A program made the position numbers and the translations under genes. DNA of 6,073 nucleotides from Acidobacteriaceae bacterium (lineage in GTDB: Bacteria > Acidobacteriota > Terriglobia > Terriglobales > Acidobacteriaceae): contig PLBD01000546.1 of the NCBI GenBank assembly GCA_003135315.1, positions 218 to 6,290 on the forward strand. The letters run 5' to 3'. The notes beneath the pieces were generated by a model. It had not been told where the DNA came from. It saw only the letters and a program-made list of their open reading frames with translations, and ran no database searches. Each line of letters starts with the position of its first letter. Within the stretch, counting starts at the first letter, position 1. Of this stretch, positions 1 to 4,517 are shown piece after piece.

Positions 1-251
1 CGCCGCAGCAGGTTCATCAGGAACTGGACTTCGCCCTTGGGACGCTTCCAGTTTTCCGCCGAGAAGGAGTAGAGCGTGAGAGCAGGAATGCCGATGCGCG
101 CGGCGGTCTCCACCGTGGAGCGCACGGCAGCCACACCGGAGCGATGTCCCGCGATGCGGGGCAGGTGGCGGCGTTTGGCCCAGCGGCCGTTGCCGTCCAT
201 GATGATAGCGATGTGATGGGGCAGCCGCTCCGGATCGAGGCGGGCGTGCAT
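1..251 (-). CDS. uppS: Undecaprenyl diphosphate synthase (isoprenyl transferase), N-terminal part
   Basis: This cytosolic cis-prenyltransferase condenses isopentenyl diphosphate units onto farnesyl diphosphate to make the C55 lipid carrier for peptidoglycan and other envelope glycans. The 83 visible residues begin MHARLDPERL and contain the family signature HHIAIIMDGNGRWA (residues 12-25). Asp19 is the expected metal/diphosphate-binding aspartate, followed by GNGRW (20-24), GHRSG with His36 (35-39), and FSAENWKRP (63-71) with the conserved Ser64, Asn67 and Arg70. About two thirds of a ~250-residue protein lies beyond the left edge. I chose ATG at 251 because AGAGG lies 5 bases upstream; an in-frame GTG at 284 has no visible ribosome binding site. 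A possible promoter is TTGCAA (342-347) with 17 bases to TACTTT (319-324), but the match is poor. In many bacteria cdsA follows downstream, which would lie off the window. Confidence 0.95.
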   Translation of the reverse strand, partial: MHARLDPERLPHHIAIIMDGNGRWAKRRHLPRIAGHRSGVAAVRSTVETAARIGIPALTLYSFSAENWKRPKGEVQFLMNLLR

Positions 252-434
252 CTCAGCCTCTTTGCGGTTCAGCCCAGCGGGCACTTGTGCGCGCAAAGCG
301 TACCTCTAACCATTCTTGAAAGTAGCATACGCCACAATGGGTTGCAATGTAATCGCGGCTCCGGCAGCGGGTCAGTTGGGATGAGGCAGCTTACCCAGGA
401 GTCGCACCGAGAGCAGAGTCTCGGGCAGAGGTAG

Positions 435-462
435 AAAAATGCCGAGGGCAAGCGCCCTCGGC
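435..462 (-). terminator. Intrinsic terminator of the XRE regulator gene
   Basis: A perfect 9-bp GC-rich stem (GCCGAGGGC, 441-449, with GCCCTCGGC, 454-462) closes a 4-base loop. Read on the minus strand, the stem runs directly into ATTTTTC, the U-tract of a Rho-independent terminator. It lies 44-71 bases past the regulator's stop codon, so uppS is probably transcribed from its own promoter. On the plus strand no T-run follows, so it is likely one-directional. Confidence 0.82.
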
Positions 463-505
463 GTCGTTCGTTCAATCGGGACAGGAATCCTGGCCGGTAA
501 TGCCT

Positions 506-1042
506 TTAAGCTCCGCGATGCGGATGCATGACCATGTCCCGCACCTGCGCCAGCACGCTGGAAAGTTGCATGGCGTTCAGCTTGGAGGTGAACTCCACCA
601 GTTCCGCAACGAACGGATCGGTAAGCAACTCCGCGATCTCTTCCTCGCGCGAGGGTCCACAGTCACGCAGCAGGTCAGGCACAGTGACTTCCAGCGCCGA
701 GGCCAGCCGCGCCAGCGACGACAACGTCGGCGTGGCTTTCTCGTTCTCGATCTTCGACACGTAGGTACGCGGTACGCCCATGCGCATCGCCAGTTGACGC
801 TGGCTGAGGCCGCTACGATGTCGCAAGTCGCGGATCGCCCTGGCCACATGCACCGCAGGCTCGCCTGACTCTTCCGGTTCCGGCGGCGGGGTTACAGCTG
901 TGAGGATAGGCTCCGGTTCGTCCTCATCGAGCGACGTCCGGCAGCGTCGGCAAAGGTTGTTGTTGGTTCTGAATTGGACGAGATGGCAATCGTCGCATCT
1001 CACCACTTCCCGGGAATCCACGGGCGCGAGAGTCGTAGCCAT
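506..1042 (-). CDS. XRE-family transcriptional regulator with N-terminal zinc ribbon
   Basis: A 178-residue DNA-binding protein. Residues 16-34 carry two CxxC knuckles (C16-DD-C19 and C31-RR-C34), 11 residues apart, the pattern of a small zinc ribbon or rubredoxin-like metal site. An acidic, proline-rich linker (about 39-62) follows. A Cro/C1-type helix-turn-helix then spans about 66-125 (GLSQRQLAMRMGVPRTYVSK with IENEKATPTLSSLARLASAL), with Ser80-Gln81 opening the first HTH helix and the recognition helix around 90-97. The C-terminal ~50 residues are helical and lack a recognisable ligand domain. It is divergent from an HD hydrolase gene across a 172-bp gap holding a candidate operator, so autoregulation is plausible. 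No Shine-Dalgarno is seen before ATG 1042, so the start is less certain, though both Cys pairs need a start upstream of residue 16. The target genes are unknown. Confidence 0.92.
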   Translation of the reverse strand: MATTLAPVDSREVVRCDDCHLVQFRTNNNLCRRCRTSLDEDEPEPILTAVTPPPEPEESGEPAVHVARAIRDLRHRSGLSQRQLAMRMGVPRTYVSKIENEKATPTLSSLARLASALEVTVPDLLRDCGPSREEEIAELLTDPFVAELVEFTSKLNAMQLSSVLAQVRDMVMHPHRGA

Positions 1043-1098
1043 TCAGGTTGTGGGAGTGCCAGAGCGGGCACCGAAATACTTACGCGTACTGTGCAGCA

Positions 1099-1122
1099 TT
1101 TACTCTGGTAGAGTCAAGTAAA
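1099..1122. promoter_or_regulatory. Candidate operator (interrupted inverted repeat) between regulator and HD gene
   Basis: TTTACT (1099-1104) is mirrored by AGTAAA (1117-1122). An inner pair ACTC (1102-1105) / GAGT (1111-1114) shares part of the left arm, so the two symmetries are slightly out of register. On the minus strand the site contains TTGACT (1112-1117), a -35-like hexamer 70-75 bases upstream of the regulator start, but no good -10 lies 17 bases on. Its position in a divergent intergenic region next to an XRE gene suggests an operator; that assignment is inference. Confidence 0.35.
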
Positions 1123-1214
1123 TTACGAATCACAATCGACAATAGCGAAAAAGTCGCAGCAGCATTGACACTCTGAGTGAAAGATAGACCGCGAAAATTC
1201 AGGAGAAACGTGAA

Positions 1215-1775
1215 ATGGACCGCGCCGAGGCCTGGTGTTTACTAACTGAGTTCACCCAGTCAGAAAGTTTGCGCAAACATGCTCTGGCGGTGGAAGCATG
1301 CATGCGCGCCTATGCCCGCAAGTTCGGGGCCGATGAGGAACTGTGGGGCATGGTCGGGCTGATCCACGACTTCGATTACGAGAAATATCCCAGCGCGGAG
1401 GAACATCCATTCAAGGGCAACGAGATTTTGAAGGAGCGCGGCTACCCGGATGAGGTACGGCGGGCCATCATGTCACATGCCGACTACACGGGAGTGACTC
1501 GGGAGACGAATCTGGAGAAAGCGTTGTTCGCCTGCGACGAACTGGCCGGCTTCATCACCGCGACCGCCTTGATCAAGCCGGGTAAGTCGCTAGGGGAAGT
1601 GGACGCGAAGTCGGTACGCAAGCGGATGAAGGACAAAGCCTTCGCCCGCTCGGTGAGCCGCGAGGACATAGTCAGCGGGGCTGCCGGACTCGGCGTGGAC
1701 TTGGACGAGCACATCACGTTCTGCATCGAGGCGATGAAGAACGTGGCGGGCGAGTTGGGGTTGGCGGGGAAGTAG
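1215..1775 (+). CDS. HD-superfamily metal-dependent hydrolase (COG2316-like)
   Basis: A 186-residue, probably cytosolic protein of the HD phosphohydrolase superfamily. The metal-site residues are visible: His22 (KHALAVE), the doublet His51-Asp52 (LIHDFDYEKYP), His64 (EEHPFKG), His88 (MSHADYTG) and Asp108 (ACDELAGF). The overall pattern, including KSLGEVDAKSVRKRMKDKAF (about 124-143) and the C-terminal EAMKNVAGELGL, matches the short stand-alone 'predicted HD hydrolase' group, whose substrate I do not know. The length fits that group, and no RelA/SpoT or GGDEF partner domain is present. The start at 1215 is supported by AGGAG (1201-1205) nine bases upstream. TTGACA at 1165-1170 is a perfect -35 hexamer, but the hexamer 17 bases on (ACCGCG) is not a -10. 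It diverges from the zinc-ribbon XRE gene, which may control it. Plausible roles are nucleotide or phosphate-ester hydrolysis; I would not go further. Confidence 0.92.
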   Translation: MDRAEAWCLLTEFTQSESLRKHALAVEACMRAYARKFGADEELWGMVGLIHDFDYEKYPSAEEHPFKGNEILKERGYPDEVRRAIMSHADYTGVTRETNLEKALFACDELAGFITATALIKPGKSLGEVDAKSVRKRMKDKAFARSVSREDIVSGAAGLGVDLDEHITFCIEAMKNVAGELGLAGK

Positions 1776-1805
1776 AGTCGCTATTCGCCCTTCGCCAACT
1801 GACCC

Positions 1806-1835
1806 GCCCTAGCCAAAAGAAGGCTAGAACGGGGC
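1806..1835. repeat. Imperfect inverted repeat downstream of the HD gene
   Basis: CTAGCC (1809-1814) and GGCTAG (1822-1827) form a 6-bp stem around an A-rich 7-base loop. Outer GCC (1806-1808) can pair with GGC (1833-1835) across a 5-base bulge. No T-tract follows, so it is a poor terminator. It may be a degenerate dispersed extragenic palindrome; only one copy is in the window. Confidence 0.3.
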
Positions 1836-1874
1836 ACCCGAGGCTCAGGATGACACCCGAACAGAATTCGCGGC

Positions 1875-1906
1875 AAAAAAAAGCGGCCTGTCGTGGCAGG
1901 CCGCTT
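1875..1906 (-). terminator. Intrinsic terminator of the Spy-like gene, possibly bidirectional
   Basis: A perfect 10-bp stem (AAGCGGCCTG, 1881-1890, with CAGGCCGCTT, 1897-1906) has a 6-base loop. On the minus strand it is followed by an unbroken run of T (complement of A 1875-1882), a textbook Rho-independent terminator 47 bases past the Spy-like stop. On the plus strand it is followed by CCTTCT, a weaker pyrimidine run, so it may also stop transcripts from the convergent HD gene. Confidence 0.87.
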
Positions 1907-1952
1907 CCTTCTGACGTCTGGAGTACCCAGCCTCCAAACTCCCATTGCTCGC

Positions 1953-2462
1953 CTACTGGGCTGGGGTTTCGGTTTCGGTCTGCGAGAACTTCTGCAGCCG
2001 CTGGTTGATGCGGGTGATCTGGCTCTGCCGCATCTGATCCGCTTTGGCCTTCTGGTCAGCCGTCAGTACGGTGTTATAGATCTGGCTGTGAAGGGACGCT
2101 TTCTGCACTGCCAGCTGCGACATGATCTGAGCCTGCTGGGCGGCGATCGCCTGCACCTTGGCCTGATCGTACGCACCGCTGGCCGTGGCATTCAGCATCG
2201 CCAGGCGGTTCTGCGCCATCTGCTGCATCAGCGGCCGCATGGTGGTGCGCTGCGCCTGCATCATGGTCTTGATCTGCTGTTTCTGGGCATCCGTCAGGTT
2301 CAGCTCTTTCGCCATGTAGCCCATGTGCCCACCGTGCCGATGGCCACTCCAGGCGGAGGCGCCGCCGTTTTCATCACTTTGCTGTGCATAGCCCAGCATC
2401 GCCGTTCCGCAAAGCACCAGCGCCAGCAACGCAACTGCTACGCCCCAAAACTTCGTCTTCAT
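1953..2462 (-). CDS. Periplasmic Spy/CpxP-like LTxxQ protein
   Basis: A 169-residue exported protein. MKTKFW plus a hydrophobic core (about 7-23) ending GYA-QQ predicts a Sec signal peptide cleaved after Ala26; Cys18 does not sit in a lipobox. The mature protein starts with a His/Gly stretch (SGHRHGGHMGYM, 39-50). Two LTxxQ motifs follow, LTDAQ (56-60) and LTADQ (133-137), about 75 residues apart as in the Spy/CpxP fold, with Met/Gln-rich helices between them. The family includes E. coli Spy, an ATP-independent periplasmic chaperone, CpxP, a Cpx-pathway inhibitor, and metal-stress sensors; which role applies here is not shown. The His cluster could bind metal. AAGGAG (2472-2477) lies 9 bases before the ATG. 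A weak promoter candidate is TTCACA (2559-2564) with 17 bases to TACCAG (2536-2541). It appears monocistronic, with a terminator on each side. Confidence 0.9.
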   Translation of the reverse strand: MKTKFWGVAVALLALVLCGTAMLGYAQQSDENGGASAWSGHRHGGHMGYMAKELNLTDAQKQQIKTMMQAQRTTMRPLMQQMAQNRLAMLNATASGAYDQAKVQAIAAQQAQIMSQLAVQKASLHSQIYNTVLTADQKAKADQMRQSQITRINQRLQKFSQTETETPAQ

Positions 2463-2480
2463 TTTCTGTTTCTCCTTCTC

Positions 2481-2495
2481 GACAGTTCGTCTGTC
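2481..2495 (-). other. Small hairpin just upstream of the Spy-like ribosome binding site
   Basis: GACAG (2481-2485) and CTGTC (2491-2495) form a 5-bp stem with a 5-base loop. In the minus-strand mRNA it ends 3 bases before AAGGAG. It could modestly affect translation, but the stem is short enough to occur by chance. Confidence 0.25.
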
Positions 2496-2528
2496 AAATG
2501 TTGAAACCCCAGCGGCGGCTATTCGACG

Positions 2529-2554
2529 GTAAAGTCTGGTAACACAAGGGTAAA
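2529..2554 (+). promoter_or_regulatory. CpxR-box-like direct repeats upstream of the Spy-like gene
   Basis: Read on the plus strand, GTAAA (2529-2533), N5, GTAAC (2539-2543), N6, GTAAA (2550-2554) gives three half-sites at 10-11 bp spacing. The first two match the enterobacterial CpxR consensus GTAAA-N5-GTAAA with one mismatch. The array lies 67-92 bases upstream of the Spy-like start codon, pointing away from it. E. coli cpxP and spy are Cpx targets, so the location fits. Binding by an OmpR/PhoB-type regulator is an inference; no such regulator is in the window. A weak promoter match overlaps the repeats. Confidence 0.4.
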
Positions 2555-2670
2555 GTTTTGTGAAAACTAGCTCTGCCCACTACCAGGTTCTCATTGCCCA
2601 CGCCAAGCCATACACAGTCTATTGCCGCCGGCGGGACAGAAAGTTCCGCAAAAGCGACGCTTCGGAGCAA

Positions 2671-2701
2671 GAAGAAACGCCACGGCGGGAACCGTGGCGT
2701 T
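2671..2701 (-). terminator. Intrinsic terminator of the MFS transporter gene
   Basis: A perfect 10-bp stem (AACGCCACGG, 2676-2685, with CCGTGGCGTT, 2692-2701) has a 6-base loop. On the minus strand it runs into TTTCTTCTT, a broken but T-rich tract, 27 bases after the transporter stop. It insulates the transporter from the downstream Spy-like gene. Confidence 0.8.
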
Positions 2702-2727
2702 GGCACAAGGGCACTTCAGGGAGAAAC

Positions 2728-4119
2728 TTACCGGCTGAGTAGCGCCTCGGCAGCAGCTACCTTCGCCCGGTCGGATGCTCTTTCTTTCTCGCCTACTTCA
2801 TCCAGTTGGAGCTGTTTGGTCTCCGGAGAGTACAGCAGGCTGCAGAAAGTCATGATTGCTCCAATGGTCAGGATGACCGCTGGAGACAGCCAGGTGTCAT
2901 TGCCTTCGATGGCGTGAATAGCCGGAATCTTGTGTGCCCAGAGCACGTAGATCGGGAACCAGGCTCCAAGAATCGCGCCCGCGGAATAGCCGAAACCAAC
3001 TCCTGCTGCGCGCCGTCTGGTGGGGAACCGCTCACAAAGATATGCCGGGACGATGCCCCAGGCCAGCTTCAACATGCCGGCCATACAGCACCCCAGAATG
3101 GCCATCCCGATATTGCGGGCGAGTGCTGCATGATACAGCACGTAATAAACCGGAACGCCGAAGACCACGAGAAACACGCAGTACCACTGGGTCAGAATCT
3201 TGCGGCCGGTCCGGTCTGAGATCCAGCCGTAGAAGTTGTATCCCAGGAAGGACAGGAACAGCGCAAATCCGTAAATCAAACTGTAGGTCGTGGTATCAAA
3301 ACCGCGTCCGTCGAGAGTGAGAATCTTGGGCAGAAAACCGTAGACCGAGTAATCCGTCAGGAACAGGCCGGTCATGAAGAAAAAGACCTGCAGGAAGTCC
3401 CACACCTGGGGAACACGGAACAGGCTCAAGAAAGGCGCCTTTTCGATATTTCCCTTGGCTTTGGCCTTCTCAAACTCAGGCGACTCGTGCAGATGGCCTC
3501 GAATCCAGAGTGCGAGGAACACGGGAACGACGCCGGTGATGAACGCTATGCGCCAGCCGTACTGCGCCAGGATGGCTTTGCCGCACAAGTAGGAAATCAA
3601 TGCAAAGACAAGGGACGCGAGCACGTAGCCCGCGGGGAAGCCGGATTGAATGAAACCGCTTACGGCTCCGCGGCGAGGCTGAGGAGCATACTCAATGGCG
3701 AAGGTATGGCCCACGGCGTACTCGCCTCCGAAGAAGCAACCCATGAAGAACCGCAGCACGCAATATAGAACGTAGGCCGTCACGCCAATCTGTGCATAGG
3801 TGGGAAGGAATCCGGAGAGAAGTGACATGACTCCGACGCCGCCTATGGTGAAGATCAAAAGGTGACGGCGGCCAATCTTGTCGGCATAGGCGCCAAAGAA
3901 GGCAGAGCCTACTGGCCGAGCGGCCATGGTGATCGAATATCCGAGCACGACCGCAATGTATTGCCATAGCACGCTGCCCTTGGGGGAGATAAAGATCTTG
4001 CCCAGGATCGGAGCCATGACGATGACCATGGCCATGTCATACGCGTCCAGCATGAATCCCAGAAATTGGGAACTCATGGCCATCTTTGTATCTTTAGAAA
4101 GCTGTTGCTGCGCCGGCAT
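2728..4119 (-). CDS. MFS transporter, metabolite/sialate:H+ symporter type
   Basis: A 463-residue inner-membrane carrier with about 12 hydrophobic segments (roughly 16-40, 52-75, 88-105, 112-133, 152-175, 189-207, 240-262, 279-298, 310-330, 336-360, 372-397, 409-430) and a charged cytoplasmic tail. The MFS loop motif is present after helix 2 (GAYADKIGRRH, 76-86) and again after helix 8 (GWISDRTGRK, 298-307). The stretches RFFMGCFFGGEYAVG (123-137), LHESPEFEKAKAKG (210-223) and CERFPTRRRAAGVGFGYSAG (362-381) are typical of proton symporters for organic acids, sialate and aromatic acids. Substrate specificity cannot be read directly; the divergent FAD dehydrogenase suggests a 2-hydroxy acid such as lactate. 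I do not see the conserved NxxS/THxS/TQDxxxT motif of Jen1 lactate carriers. I start at ATG 4119 because AGGAG lies 6 bases upstream; the frame stays open to an ATG at 4230, adding 37 residues that look non-homologous. Confidence 0.9.
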   Translation of the reverse strand: MPAQQQLSKDTKMAMSSQFLGFMLDAYDMAMVIVMAPILGKIFISPKGSVLWQYIAVVLGYSITMAARPVGSAFFGAYADKIGRRHLLIFTIGGVGVMSLLSGFLPTYAQIGVTAYVLYCVLRFFMGCFFGGEYAVGHTFAIEYAPQPRRGAVSGFIQSGFPAGYVLASLVFALISYLCGKAILAQYGWRIAFITGVVPVFLALWIRGHLHESPEFEKAKAKGNIEKAPFLSLFRVPQVWDFLQVFFFMTGLFLTDYSVYGFLPKILTLDGRGFDTTTYSLIYGFALFLSFLGYNFYGWISDRTGRKILTQWYCVFLVVFGVPVYYVLYHAALARNIGMAILGCCMAGMLKLAWGIVPAYLCERFPTRRRAAGVGFGYSAGAILGAWFPIYVLWAHKIPAIHAIEGNDTWLSPAVILTIGAIMTFCSLLYSPETKQLQLDEVGEKERASDRAKVAAAEALLSR

Positions 4120-4370
4120 AGGGAACTCCTGGAAGAAGATAGGGCCCGCAATGGAACTTAGATTAAACAGGTGTTGCAATAAACCTTGGCGACGCGCGTC
4201 ACGGACGGTTGTGATGCATGACACATTCACCGCCCGCCAGGGAGTCCCACCAAAGTTGCAACCGCTGGGGCGTGGTCGTTAAGTCGGCGTCGCTGCGGAA
4301 TGGTTGTTTTGGAGGCGAACGAAGCTCGGGCCCCGCGCCGTCCAATGGCCTTTCCCTGGCTGTGCCTGAC

Positions 4371-4388
4371 GTCACAATCGCTTGTGAC
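4371..4388. promoter_or_regulatory. Candidate operator: GTCACAA-N4-TTGTGAC inverted repeat
   Basis: GTCACAA (4371-4377) is exactly mirrored by TTGTGAC (4382-4388) around a 4-base centre. The left arm overlaps a second perfect palindrome, TGACGTCA (4367-4374). The size and symmetry fit a dimeric helix-turn-helix regulator such as a GntR/FadR- or CRP-like protein, but the half-site order is opposite to the CRP consensus. It sits 130 bases from the dehydrogenase start and about 250 from the transporter start. The regulator is unknown. Confidence 0.45.
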
Positions 4389-4437
4389 TTACTTCCGCGT
4401 CTGTGGCCCACTGCTGTTCTAGAGTCGGGATTGAGTG

Positions 4438-4505
4438 CGGCTTCGGCCGGGGCATTTCCCCGCGTCGAGAGGCTGCGCTGCTAGCGAAGGCCTGGCTCGC
4501 CAGGC
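4438..4505 (+). other. Structured leader before the dehydrogenase start
   Basis: There are three hairpins in 68 bases. CGGC-TTCG-GCCG (4438-4449) is a stable UUCG tetraloop. CGGGG-CATTT-CCCCG (4448-4462) shares two bases with it, so the two compete. GCCTGG-CTCG-CCAGGC (4490-4505) touches the ribosome binding site. GCGAAGG occurs at 4484-4490 and again at 4504-4510, flanking the last hairpin; only the second copy is positioned to act as a Shine-Dalgarno. Whether this region is transcribed depends on an unknown start site. Confidence 0.4.
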
Positions 4506-4517
4506 GAAGGGAAAATA

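Larger units (their letters stand above)
4120..4517. other. Divergent intergenic region, no gene seen
   Basis: This 398-bp gap separates the start codons of the transporter (minus) and the dehydrogenase (plus), so it should contain both promoters. Open frames across it have no ribosome binding site and no recognisable protein features. It holds a perfect inverted repeat (4371-4388), a near-palindrome sharing the same TTGTGA half-site (4209-4223), and a run of small hairpins next to the dehydrogenase start (4438-4505). I could not find a convincing sigma-70 -35/-10 pair on either strand. Confidence 0.7.

Noticed and set aside
407..424. Inverted repeat CCGAGA-N6-TCTCGG beyond the regulator's terminator
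   Set aside because: The 6-bp stem with a 6-base loop has no T-tract on either strand. It is short enough to be chance and adds nothing to the strong terminator beside it.
144..434. A 96-codon plus-strand frame over the uppS start and its upstream region
   Set aside because: It is antisense to conserved uppS motifs and extends through non-coding spacer with no recognisable protein features.
1165..1193. Sigma-70 promoter for the HD gene starting from TTGACA
   Set aside because: The -35 hexamer is perfect, but the hexamer 17 bases on is ACCGCG and no usable -10 exists at 16-18 bases. I kept the TTGACA only as part of the regulatory-element finding.
1893..2504. A 203-codon open frame on the plus strand
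   Set aside because: It is antisense to the Spy-like gene, begins inside that gene's terminator and shows no coherent domain. The minus-strand reading has a signal peptide, a Shine-Dalgarno and two LTxxQ motifs.
2625..2634. GC palindrome CCGCCGGCGG in the spacer upstream of the Spy-like gene
   Set aside because: An isolated 10-bp GC palindrome is expected by chance in DNA of this composition and has no loop, T-tract or second copy.
2494..2706. A 70-codon minus-strand frame in the spacer between the transporter and the Spy-like gene
   Set aside because: It would start inside the transporter terminator hairpin, lacks a ribosome binding site, and runs through the candidate regulatory repeats.
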